From Deltaproteobacteria bacterium (GTDB taxonomy: Bacteria; Desulfobacterota; Desulfobacteria; Desulfobacterales; Desulfosarcinaceae), in the NCBI GenBank assembly GCA_021824175.1, contig JAKALP010000002.1, forward strand, positions 50,005-114,004: a stretch of 64,000 nt of DNA, in the 5' to 3' direction. Position 1 is the stretch's first letter; each line of letters begins with the position of its first letter. The notes under the pieces were generated by a model. The model searched no databases. It saw nothing but the letters and a program-made list of their open reading frames with translations, and was not told where the DNA came from. Positions 17,428 to 25,913 of the stretch are shown piece after piece. The translations under genes were made by a program, and so were the position numbers.

Positions 17428-19617
17428 TCAAACCAGGTTTGGGGAGGCCTGCGAGGAGGTCCCGGGAGGCAGCATTTGCCGCCATTGTTCGCGGAAGCGG
17501 GTCATATTGCAATTAATGAGAAAAGGTCTGCTTTTTACCAACAGTAGCGATTTGGCTGCCGGTTCACAGAGCGCCAGCCGCAGTAGCGCGGCAATGCTTC
17601 TCGCCCCCATAGCTGGGGAGATAAAGTAAAAATGAGAACCGAAGCACACCTCCGGAGAATTGCTTTTACGGACTAGAAAAGCAGGAACGGAGTGTCTGAT
17701 CAGAAAAAGCAGTTTATTCAGGATATCCTCGGAAGAAATATCCAGCAAAGCAGCCTGGGAAGAAATGGCTGCCGACCGGAAATTGCGCGCAGGCTGAAAC
17801 CGGCTGGCGCGCGTCCGCACTTTTTCAATAATGAAATCGTTTCGATCTATAATAGTTCCGCCAATGAGAAATCGAATGCCCAAAGCAGCGTAGTTGGCGG
17901 CAAAGTCATCGGCCAAAGTCATTAAGAACTCCCGGCCGAAAATTTCCGACTCCACATAGATATTGAAACGGCGATCATTGAATTCGTCGAAAAGAGAGAA
18001 ATCAAGCAGCCCTTCCTCCGTTGGAGGCTTAAGTGCAGCCAATGAGGGGACTGTTATGGCTGAGTGGTGGGTTGTCTCGTCACGGACAAAGCAATGGTCG
18101 AACGGGGAAAGATCCAACCCTTGAAGGGCTTCGGCGCGCCCCAACCATCTGAAATACTTTTTGCCAACCTCGGCCTTTGAAAGCCTGGTAAAAAGATCGT
18201 CGGATGGCGGTTGATAGAAAACCATCCGCTCCACTTTGGATTGGAAGAGATCCATGCACCGGCCGGAGATCAAATCAAAACTTAGGTCTTCGGCCTTAAA
18301 AAAAACACATCTGGCCATACGCGGGTGCAACAACCGGCAAAGATTTTGGAAATCTGAAATTTCTTCGGGGCAGGGGTCAACGCTGATTCCCACAGCCACC
18401 TCGGCGGCTTCAATTTTCTCAAAGACCGTCTGATAACGCGCCATCACCGCGTCCCAGCCGGTCCGGTCTAACGCATATTGCTGGCCCCTGCGCCCCAAAG
18501 TGCCATGTATCGATTCCGGTGCCGTCGTGAGTTCCTGGAGTGCGCTGTTGAATTCGGTTTGGGTGGAGACCCCCCATCCGGCAAATCCGCTCTCTTCCAG
18601 AGCACTCATGGTCGCCAGGCACTCTTTGTGGATTATCACCGGCCGCTGGGCTATCCACGCTTCATGGATCACCCTTGAAAAACTCTCGTTGAGACTCAGA
18701 TTGACGAGCGCCAAGGTGTTTACCAGAAGATTTTCCTTCAATCCTTCATCGACCATGCCGAGATCAACGATATCATCGCACGGATCACCCGGACCCAGCT
18801 CCCCCGGTCCGGCAAGCACCAGGCAGAGGTTCACATCTGGATAAGCGGTCTTAAACGATCGGAAAAAATCGATCAACAACGGAGTATTTTTCACCGTTCC
18901 GCGTTTGCCCAAGCACAACAGATATGGCCGGGGCACGGCTCTTGCGGAAATAGAAGCATTCTGGAAAGAGATTTCGATCCCTTCACCAACCAGCACCGAC
19001 TTCTTTTCGATGGCCCCGCCAAAAAGCCTCCGCGCCAGATGATACTCGCCTGCGGAGTTGAACAAGATCCGGGCTGCTTGATGCATCATGATCTGAACGG
19101 CTCGCAGGTACGCATATGGCTCATCATGTAAGCACGGCTGTATGAGACTCTTATGGGGCACCGCGGCGACCCCTCGGATGCAAAGGGTAAACAAGTAGGG
19201 AAGAAAGATGAAGTAATCGTATTCGCTTTCCTGCCGCGCTAAATAGTCCACCAATGCCTTGGAAGAAATATTGTTTTCCCAATAATCGGCTTCATCCAGT
19301 GCGGGAATGGGCGCGATACCCGGCGTCAAGAAACTGGAGCCCAGTAATTTCGCTACTGCGAGTTCAAATCGGTGCTGGTCCCTTGAGCTGAGGGCAAAGC
19401 GCAGAATTCGCAGGGGGCCGTCGAATACTTCTCCTTGGGGCCAAAAATTTTCACTCCAGGAATCGAAGAAGGATTTGGAGCAAGTGGTGAGCACCGTCAC
19501 GCGATGCCCGCATCCCAAGAGCCGGTGGGCGATCTGGTAGGCCTGTTGTTCGGCACCGCCCTTGAGCGCCCTGCCAAACCAAGGCACGATGACTCCTATA
19601 TGGTAGCTTCCGGCCAC
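17428..19617 (-). CDS. GT4-type glycosyltransferase with unassigned C-terminal region
   Basis: 729 residues from a GTG at 19617, whose AGGAG site lies inside the end of the preceding gene, so the two are translationally coupled. The N-terminal 400 residues are a group 1 glycosyltransferase: VPWFGRALKGGAEQQAYQIA at the start, LGKRGTVKNTPLLIDFF, and the donor-binding SLNESFSRVIHEAW region with its E..R..E acids. The last 330 residues (from about 400) match nothing I recognise. Probably sugar transfer in surface polysaccharide or glycoprotein assembly. It interrupts the methylmalonyl-CoA gene set on the opposite strand. Confidence 0.8.
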   Translation of the reverse strand: MAGSYHIGVIVPWFGRALKGGAEQQAYQIAHRLLGCGHRVTVLTTCSKSFFDSWSENFWPQGEVFDGPLRILRFALSSRDQHRFELAVAKLLGSSFLTPGIAPIPALDEADYWENNISSKALVDYLARQESEYDYFIFLPYLFTLCIRGVAAVPHKSLIQPCLHDEPYAYLRAVQIMMHQAARILFNSAGEYHLARRLFGGAIEKKSVLVGEGIEISFQNASISARAVPRPYLLCLGKRGTVKNTPLLIDFFRSFKTAYPDVNLCLVLAGPGELGPGDPCDDIVDLGMVDEGLKENLLVNTLALVNLSLNESFSRVIHEAWIAQRPVIIHKECLATMSALEESGFAGWGVSTQTEFNSALQELTTAPESIHGTLGRRGQQYALDRTGWDAVMARYQTVFEKIEAAEVAVGISVDPCPEEISDFQNLCRLLHPRMARCVFFKAEDLSFDLISGRCMDLFQSKVERMVFYQPPSDDLFTRLSKAEVGKKYFRWLGRAEALQGLDLSPFDHCFVRDETTHHSAITVPSLAALKPPTEEGLLDFSLFDEFNDRRFNIYVESEIFGREFLMTLADDFAANYAALGIRFLIGGTIIDRNDFIIEKVRTRASRFQPARNFRSAAISSQAALLDISSEDILNKLLFLIRHSVPAFLVRKSNSPEVCFGSHFYFISPAMGARSIAALLRLALCEPAAKSLLLVKSRPFLINCNMTRFREQWRQMLPPGTSSQASPNLV

Positions 19618-19618
19618 G

Positions 19619-20113
19619 TTAACTCCTGCTGCTCTTGAGGCTTAGCAACCACCGTGCTGCTTTGGGATTGTTGCGGATAGAAGCAAACGAAAAAAGCCAC
19701 TCAGCCAATTTCCAAAAATGGGTCGGCCAAGGCAACGTGGCCAGCCTGTCCGGTCGCCAACGGCGGCGCACAATGGGGTTGACCCTACGTCCTTCCGCTG
19801 AATATCGTAGAAGACAGATCACTTCCAATCGGCTTCGCTTCTTGCGTTCCAGGGCCGAATGATGATCCGCCAAAGATTGGGCATCGGCCCTTTTTTTAAG
19901 GACCAAGATATAGATCTGATCGACGAAAAACTCCGCACAATTCAATAACTGCCAGAGATGGTACTCAAGGACATCGCACCCGATCGACTGGTAATAGGCA
20001 TCAATCTTCTCGATTCGATCCAAAATCGGATTTGAGTGATTGCCTGGCGCCGGCGCCGTGGGGCGTAGGGTTTCATTGTGCCAAAGCTGCGCGAAGTCAT
20101 TTTCGGACATCAT
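19619..20113 (-). CDS. DUF4214-containing protein
   Basis: 164 residues. Residues about 62-110 (FVDQIYILVLKKRADAQS through RLEVICLLRYSAEGRR) match the DUF4214 pattern of FVxxLYxxLLxRxADxxG...SRxEVxxxxxxSxEG, often found fused or adjacent to glycosyltransferases. The C-terminus is basic and aromatic. GGGAG precedes the start; the stop is one base before the GTG of the glycosyltransferase. A role in assembling or anchoring the glycosylation machinery is inference. Confidence 0.65.
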   Translation of the reverse strand: MMSENDFAQLWHNETLRPTAPAPGNHSNPILDRIEKIDAYYQSIGCDVLEYHLWQLLNCAEFFVDQIYILVLKKRADAQSLADHHSALERKKRSRLEVICLLRYSAEGRRVNPIVRRRWRPDRLATLPWPTHFWKLAEWLFSFASIRNNPKAARWLLSLKSSRS

Positions 20114-20448
20114 GAGTAGCTGCTCCCACCGCTGGTAGATGTGTCAACCGGATATGCCCGAACCCAGTTCGTGTGTCAAGAATCCCGCATCCAGAATCCC
20201 CTACGCGTACCGCGGGGCCGTGCCGGGGTCCAACATGGTGTGATATCTATCCAATTCGATGCCACGGTGAAAAGATTGGGCCTAAGGATCTTTTTAAAGC
20301 GTGAGGAGCGGCTCCATTGACTACATATATTCGACATGTTACGCCTAATTGCAGTGACTGGCCGGGATTGATCCAATTTTCGTTTTTGCTTCTTGGAAGA
20401 ATGGCGATCACCATCGCTGATGGCGTTTGAAGAGAAAGGAGCACCCCC
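20114..20448. other. 335-bp gap between glycosyltransferase pair and mutase
   Basis: Divergent promoter region, no coding signal. ATTGACT near 20313-20319 could be a -35 for the mutase operon but no good -10 follows at the right spacing. An AAAGGAG ribosome site ends the gap. No riboswitch recognised. Confidence 0.4.
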
Positions 20449-22587
20449 ATGGCTCACAAATCCAATATCGATCAATGGAAGACCCTGGTGGCCAAGCAGC
20501 TTAAAGGCAAATCGGCCGACACGCTGAACTGGGCCACGCCCGAGGGCATCACGGTCAAACCGGTCTATACCGAACAAGACCTGGAAGCGCTGGAGCATCT
20601 GGGGTCCGTGCCCGGCATGCCTCCGTTTGTGCGCGGCCCCATGGCCACCATGTATGCCGGCCGTCCCTGGACCATCCGCCAGTATGCCGGCTTTTCCACG
20701 GCCAAGGCTTCCAATGCTTTTTACCGCCGTAATCTGGCCGCTGGTCAGATGGGGCTGTCGGTGGCCTTTGACCTGGCGACCCACCGGGGCTTTGATTCGG
20801 ACCATCCCCGGGTGGTGGGCGATGTGGGCAAGGCCGGGGTGGCCATTGATTCGGTGGAGGACATGAAGGTCCTCTTTGACCAGATCCCCCTGGACAAGAT
20901 GTCGGTCTCCATGACCATGAACGGCGCCGTCATTCCCATCATGGGCATGTATATCGTGGCGGCCGAAGAGCAAGGGGTAAAGCACGACCAGCTCAACGGC
21001 ACCATCCAAAACGATATTCTCAAGGAGTATTTGACGCGCAACACCTATATCTACCCGCCCGTGCCCTCCATGCGCATCGTGGCCGATATCATCGCCTCCT
21101 GTTCCAAGGAGATGCCCAAGTTCAATACGGTGAGCATCAGCGGCTACCATATGATGGAGGCCGGCGCCAACTCGGTGCTGCAACTGGCTTTTACTCTGGC
21201 TGATGGGTTGGAGTATGTGCGCGCGGCGCTTAAGGCCGGCCTGGACATCGACGATTTCGCGCCCCGGCTCTCCTTCTTCTTCGGCGTGGGCATGAATTTC
21301 TTCATGGAGATCGCCATGCTGCGCGCCGCGCGTTTCCTGTGGCATGAGCTGGTCAGCCGTTTCAATCCCAAGGATGCGCGCTCCACCATGCTGCGCACCC
21401 ACGTGCAGACCTCGGGCTGGAGCCTCACCCAGCAAGATCCATACAATAACGTCATCCGCACTACCTTGGAGGCCCTGGCCGCGGTGCTGGGCGGCACCCA
21501 GTCCCTGCACACCAACTCCTTTGACGAAGCCGTGGGCCTGCCCACCGACTTTTCGGCGCGCATCGCCCGCAATACCCAGTTGATCATCCAGGAGGAGTCC
21601 CAGGTGTGCCACGTGGTGGACCCCCTGGGCGGCTCCTATTACATTGAAGCGCTTACCGCCGCAATGATCGAAGAGGCTCGCAAGATCATCGCGGAAGTAG
21701 AAAAACTGGGCGGCATGGCCAAGGCCATTGAGACCGGCATGCCCAAGATGCGCATCGAGGAGTCGGCGGCCCGGCGCCAGGCGCGCATTGACCAGGGTCT
21801 GGATGTAATCGTGGGGGTCAACAAGTTTCAGATCAAGGAGAACCCGCTGGAAGATGTGCTGGCGGTGAGCGAAGAAGTCCGCATGGAGCAAATCGAACGA
21901 ATCCGGGTGGTCAAATCCCTGCGCGATCAAAAAAAGGTGGACAAAGCGCTGGCCGATCTGAGCGAGGCTGCTAAGGGCAATGGCAATCTGCTGGAAGCTT
22001 GCTTGCCGGCCGTGCGGGCCCGGGCCACGGTGGGCGAGATCTCCGATGCCATGGAAAAGGCCTTTGGCCGCTTTGTGGCCACCACCCAGGTGATCTCCGG
22101 CATCTATGCTTCGGAGTATAAAGACCCGGCTTTGATCGACAGCCTGCGCAAGCGCACCGGAGATTTCATGGAGCGCGAGGGCCGCCGGCCGCGCATCCTC
22201 TTGGCCAAGATGGGCCAGGACGGCCACGACCGCGGCATCAAGGTAGTGGCCACGGCCTTTGCCGATTTTGGCTTTGACGTGGATATCAGCCCCATGTTCC
22301 AGACACCGGAAGAGGTGGCCCGCATGGCCATGGAAAACGACGTGCATGTGGTGGGCATCTCCACCCTGGCCGCCGGGCATAAAACCTTAGTGCCCCAACT
22401 GATCGCCAATTTAAGAAAGAACGGCACCGAAGAGATCAAAGTGGTTGTGGGCGGCGTCATCCCACCGGTTGACTACGAATATCTGCGCATTTCCGGGGTG
22501 GTGGGCATCTTCGGACCGGGCACGCCGTTGATTCAGTCGGCCAATGAGGTGCTCAACGCGCTGGAGAAGAACAATCTTGGGCGGTAG
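20449..22587 (+). CDS. Adenosylcobalamin-dependent methylmalonyl-CoA mutase, single-chain
   Basis: 712 residues, the full catalytic chain. It isomerises succinyl-CoA and (R)-methylmalonyl-CoA. TIM-barrel motifs include [17 protein letters not shown] (CoA channel), MTMNGAVIP and a HTNSFDEA segment; the B12 domain carries the DxHxxG signature as DGHDRG (D591, H593) with later GVIPP. The length suits the homodimeric or large-subunit form; no separate small subunit gene is present here. RBS AAAGGAG. First gene of the eight-gene pathway stretch to SucD. Confidence 0.96.
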   Translation: MAHKSNIDQWKTLVAKQLKGKSADTLNWATPEGITVKPVYTEQDLEALEHLGSVPGMPPFVRGPMATMYAGRPWTIRQYAGFSTAKASNAFYRRNLAAGQMGLSVAFDLATHRGFDSDHPRVVGDVGKAGVAIDSVEDMKVLFDQIPLDKMSVSMTMNGAVIPIMGMYIVAAEEQGVKHDQLNGTIQNDILKEYLTRNTYIYPPVPSMRIVADIIASCSKEMPKFNTVSISGYHMMEAGANSVLQLAFTLADGLEYVRAALKAGLDIDDFAPRLSFFFGVGMNFFMEIAMLRAARFLWHELVSRFNPKDARSTMLRTHVQTSGWSLTQQDPYNNVIRTTLEALAAVLGGTQSLHTNSFDEAVGLPTDFSARIARNTQLIIQEESQVCHVVDPLGGSYYIEALTAAMIEEARKIIAEVEKLGGMAKAIETGMPKMRIEESAARRQARIDQGLDVIVGVNKFQIKENPLEDVLAVSEEVRMEQIERIRVVKSLRDQKKVDKALADLSEAAKGNGNLLEACLPAVRARATVGEISDAMEKAFGRFVATTQVISGIYASEYKDPALIDSLRKRTGDFMEREGRRPRILLAKMGQDGHDRGIKVVATAFADFGFDVDISPMFQTPEEVARMAMENDVHVVGISTLAAGHKTLVPQLIANLRKNGTEEIKVVVGGVIPPVDYEYLRISGVVGIFGPGTPLIQSANEVLNALEKNNLGR

Positions 22588-22621
22588 AAATTTGATCTAT
22601 GGGCACGCACAGAGGAGTTTC

Positions 22622-22783
22622 AAGTAGTAAAGTTTGAAAAAGCAAAGTTTAAAGTATGAAAGTTAAAGGATTCTATCTTTTTAATGGATAGAACCTAATG
22701 GTTTGTATATTGGAGGATGCGTTTCTCAATGGTCAAAGTCCACAACCTAAAACTTCCAACTTTCCTGCTTTAAACTTTTCCCT
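22622..22783. repeat. TAAAGTTT octamer arrays, inverted pair
   Basis: Words AGTAAAGTTTGAAAAAGC, AAAGTATG and AAAGTTAAAG at 22622-22666 face complementary CTAAAACTTCC, AACTTTCC, CTTTAAAC words at 22746-22780. The right array reaches to within a few bases of the MeaB start, leaving no obvious Shine-Dalgarno. Confidence 0.7.
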
Positions 22784-22784
22784 T

Positions 22785-23789
22785 ATGCCCACCCAATCCC
22801 TCAATTACTACCTCGATGGCATCCACGCCGGCGACCGCCGCATCCTGGCCAAAGCCATCACCCTGGTGGAGAGCCGCCGGCCCGACCACCGCGCAATGGG
22901 CCACCAGTTGCTGGATGCCATTCTGCCCAGAACCGGCGGCGCCGTGCGCCTGGGAATTTCCGGCGTGCCAGGCGTGGGCAAAAGCACCTTCATCGAAAGC
23001 TTCGGCATGCGCCTGGTGGACCAGGGCCGGCGCGTGGCGGTGCTTACCGTGGACCCCAGCTCCCGGCGCTCGGGCGGCAGCATCTTGGCCGATAAAACCC
23101 GCATGGAACGTCTGGCGGCTTGTTCATCAGCCTTTATTCGGCCCTCGCCTTCGGGCGGCACCTTGGGCGGTGTGGCCCGCATGACCCGCGAAACCATGCT
23201 GCTGTGCGAGGCGGCCGGTTTTGACGTGGTCATCGTGGAGACCGTGGGCGTGGGCCAAAACGAAGCGGCCGTGGCCGACATGGTGGATTTCTTTTTGCTG
23301 CTGATGATCACGGGCGCTGGCGATGCCTTGCAAGGCATCAAACGCGGCATTCTGGAGCTGGCCCATGCCGTGGCCATCAACAAGGCCGACGGCGACAATA
23401 TCAAGCCCGCCGAGCAGATGCGCAAGGAGTTGGAAAACGCCCTGCATCTGACCCAGCCCGCTTCAGCCGCCTGGAGTGTGCCGGTGGTCACCTGCAGCGC
23501 CATGACCCAAGCCGGTTTGGATCAGATCTGGCAACTGGTTCTGGAGCACCGCCAACGGGTCATGGCCAGCGGCGAACTTGAAGCGCGGCGCAGAGAACAG
23601 GCCTTGCAGTGGATGTGGGCCCTGATCGAAGAGGGATTAAAGGAGCGATTTCAGCGTCATCTGACAGTCCAGTCTATTTTGCCCCAGATGCTCGATCAGG
23701 TACGCCGGGGCGAAACCGCGCCCACTACGGCGGCGCGGGAGCTGCTTTTTTTACTTGACAATCGCGGTTCGGATAAGAAAAACAAGTAA
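22785..23789 (+). CDS. meaB: MeaB/ArgK G3E-type GTPase chaperone of methylmalonyl-CoA mutase
   Basis: 334 residues from the ATG at 22785; the upstream alternative start falls in repeat DNA. P-loop GVPGVGKST near residue 66, switch DPSSRRSGGSILADKTRM, the VETVGVGQNE Walker B region, and NKADGDN for guanine specificity. MeaB loads and protects adenosylcobalamin in the mutase. Its position between mutase and carboxyltransferase genes supports that partner over an arginine-transport role (the old ArgK name). Confidence 0.95.
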   Translation: MPTQSLNYYLDGIHAGDRRILAKAITLVESRRPDHRAMGHQLLDAILPRTGGAVRLGISGVPGVGKSTFIESFGMRLVDQGRRVAVLTVDPSSRRSGGSILADKTRMERLAACSSAFIRPSPSGGTLGGVARMTRETMLLCEAAGFDVVIVETVGVGQNEAAVADMVDFFLLLMITGAGDALQGIKRGILELAHAVAINKADGDNIKPAEQMRKELENALHLTQPASAAWSVPVVTCSAMTQAGLDQIWQLVLEHRQRVMASGELEARRREQALQWMWALIEEGLKERFQRHLTVQSILPQMLDQVRRGETAPTTAARELLFLLDNRGSDKKNK

Positions 23790-23849
23790 AATTTTTCCGC
23801 ATTGGGCGAGCGGCTTTTTACATGAACTGTAAGGGGAAAGGAAGCCAAG

Positions 23850-25403
23850 ATGGGCAGTGGGGAGGAGAAACTCAAGGAACTCCAGGCGCGCCAAGCCAAG
23901 ATCCTGAAAATGGGCGGTACGGACCTGGTGGCCAAGCACAAAGACAAGGGGCGGCTGACCGCCCGGGAACGGCTTGACCGGCTCTTCGACAAGGGCACTT
24001 TCCGTGAAATCGACATGTTCATGCAGCACCGTTGCACCAATTTCGACATGCCGCAGGTGGACATCCCCTCGGACGGCGTGGTCACGGGTCATGGCCTGGT
24101 CAATGGCCGGCCGGTCTTTGCCTATGCCCAGGATTTTACTTCCCGGGCCGGCAGCCTGGGCGAAATGCACGCCCAGAAAATCTGCAAGGTCATGGATCTG
24201 GCCATCAAGGCCGGCACACCCCTGGTGGGCATGAACGACTCGGGCGGCGCGCGCATCCAGGAAGGGGTGGATGCCCTGTGCGGCTACGGCAATATCTTCT
24301 ACCGCAACTCCCTGGCCTCGGGCGTGATCCCCCAGATCTCGGCCATCATGGGACCCACGGCCGGCGGCGCGGTCTACTCTCCCGCCATGACCGACTTTGT
24401 CTTCATGGTGAAAAAGTCCAGCTACATGTTCATCACCGGCCCCGAGGTGATCAAGGCGGTCACGGGCGAGGAGATTACTTTTGAAGATCTCGGCGGCGCC
24501 ATGGCCCACAACGAAAAGAGCGGCGTGGCCCAATTTGCCGGCGAAGACGACGCCGACACCATCGACCGCATCAAGGAGTTGCTCTCCTATCTGCCGGCCA
24601 ACAACATGGAAGACCCGCCGCGCATCGAGGCCCAGGACGACGCCCGGCGGACCGCGCCGGCGCTGGACACCATCGTGCCGGACAATCCCAACGCGGGCTA
24701 CGACATCAAAGCCGTGATCCGGGCCATCGTGGACGAGGGCCGCATCATGGAGCCCCACGAGCATTTCGCCAAAAACATCGTGGTGTGCTTTGCCCGGCTC
24801 AACGGCCGCACCATCGGCATCATCGCCAATCAGCCCAATGTGATGGCCGGCTGCCTGGACATCGACGCCTCGGACAAAGCCACGCGCTTCATCCGCTTCT
24901 GCGATGCCTTCAATATTCCGCTGCTGACCATCGCCGATGTGCCCGGCTATCTGCCCGGCAGCCAGCAGGAGTGGGGCGGCATCATCCGCCACGGCGCCAA
25001 GTTGCTGTGGTGCTATTCCGAGGCCACGGTGCCCAAGCTGCTGCTCATCACGCGCAAGGATTACGGCGGGGCCTATATCGCCATGTCTTCGCGGCATCTG
25101 GGCGCGGATATGGTGTTTGCCTGGCCATCGGCCGAAATCGCGGTCATGGGCGCCGAAGGCGCGGCCAACATCATCCATCGCAAGGAGATCCAGTCAGCCG
25201 CCGATCCCAAGGCCAAGCGCCAGGAGAAGATCAACGAATACCGCGATCTGTTCGCCAATCCCTACCAGGCCGCCGGCCGGGGCTATGTGGATGCGGTCAT
25301 CCGGCCGAGCGAAACGCGGTCGCGGCTCATCGATGCCCTGGAGATCATGTGCACCAAGCGTGAAATCCGGCCGCCTAAGAAGCATGGGAATATACCGGTT
25401 TGA
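23850..25403 (+). CDS. Methylmalonyl-CoA/propionyl-CoA carboxyltransferase (12S or beta-type subunit)
   Basis: 517 residues with paired crotonase-like halves. Oxyanion-hole glycine stretches are at MNDSGGARIQEGVDALCGYG and MGPTAGGAVYSPAMTD in the N half, and DVPGYLPGSQQEWGGIIRHGAK with KDYGGAYIAMSSRHLGAD in the C half. It moves CO2 between carboxybiotin and propionyl-CoA. AAGGAAG precedes the ATG. With the biotinylated 5S-type subunit encoded 500 bp downstream, and no biotin carboxylase or sodium-pump subunit visible, transcarboxylation (methylmalonyl-CoA + pyruvate) is the likeliest reaction; a subunit of a sodium-pumping decarboxylase remains possible. Confidence 0.93.
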   Translation: MGSGEEKLKELQARQAKILKMGGTDLVAKHKDKGRLTARERLDRLFDKGTFREIDMFMQHRCTNFDMPQVDIPSDGVVTGHGLVNGRPVFAYAQDFTSRAGSLGEMHAQKICKVMDLAIKAGTPLVGMNDSGGARIQEGVDALCGYGNIFYRNSLASGVIPQISAIMGPTAGGAVYSPAMTDFVFMVKKSSYMFITGPEVIKAVTGEEITFEDLGGAMAHNEKSGVAQFAGEDDADTIDRIKELLSYLPANNMEDPPRIEAQDDARRTAPALDTIVPDNPNAGYDIKAVIRAIVDEGRIMEPHEHFAKNIVVCFARLNGRTIGIIANQPNVMAGCLDIDASDKATRFIRFCDAFNIPLLTIADVPGYLPGSQQEWGGIIRHGAKLLWCYSEATVPKLLLITRKDYGGAYIAMSSRHLGADMVFAWPSAEIAVMGAEGAANIIHRKEIQSAADPKAKRQEKINEYRDLFANPYQAAGRGYVDAVIRPSETRSRLIDALEIMCTKREIRPPKKHGNIPV

Positions 25404-25404
25404 A

Positions 25405-25533
25405 ATAGTTTAAAGTTTTAAGTGTAAAGTTTTAAGATGGAGGAATGTTATCTTGATTTTCACGGAGACCGGGTCCGAACTTACAAATGACAGAATTCCT
25501 TAACTTTAGACTTTACACTTTAGACTTAAAACT
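25405..25533. repeat. GTTTAAAGTTTTAAGT-type arrays, inverted pair
   Basis: 25405-25438 (GTTTAAAG, TTTTAAGT, GTAAAGTT words) faces 25497-25533 (AACTTTAG, ACTTTACAC, TTTAGACTT words) directly after the carboxyltransferase stop. Confidence 0.75.
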
Positions 25534-25598
25534 CAGCCTTGCAGAAAAGACCGGCGCCACCATCTCCCGAAATGGGCCGGTCCAACAGGAGCAAAGCA

Positions 25599-25874
25599 AT
25601 GAGTGATAAAGAGAAGAAAATGGCCGCGGCGCTGGCCGCCGTGAGCGCGTACCTGCAACAGGAAGAAGAGTATTTGGCGCGGCAGACGGCGGCGGCAGCC
25701 CCCAGTCTATCGCGGGATGAGGACCGTATTCAGCCATTTCCCGCCGCGGCGCCGGCATCATCGCAGAAAACAGCGCCCGCTCCAGCCCTGAATCTATGGG
25801 GTCAGAGTGGCCGCCAGAGCATGATGCAGCTGCGCAATCTGATGCAACTCAGAGGGTTCCATCGCCTTGGATAA
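25599..25874 (+). CDS. Small carboxyltransferase-associated subunit (MmdE/epsilon-like)
   Basis: 91 residues from the ATG at 25599 (AGGA eight bases upstream). An N-terminal helix KKMAAALAAVSAYLQQEEE, an Ala/Pro-rich linker, and a C-terminal basic tail LWGQSGRQSMMQLRNLMQLR. This helix-linker-WxxxGRxxMM layout recalls the tiny epsilon-type subunits that accompany methylmalonyl-CoA decarboxylase or acyl-CoA carboxyltransferases. It sits between the 12S- and 5S-type genes, which supports a structural role in that complex. Assignment is by context and pattern, not by catalytic motif. Confidence 0.55.
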   Translation: MSDKEKKMAAALAAVSAYLQQEEEYLARQTAAAAPSLSRDEDRIQPFPAAAPASSQKTAPAPALNLWGQSGRQSMMQLRNLMQLRGFHRLG

Positions 25875-25913
25875 CTGTACGTTTAACGCCTTATCAGGAG
25901 GAGACGCAAGAAG

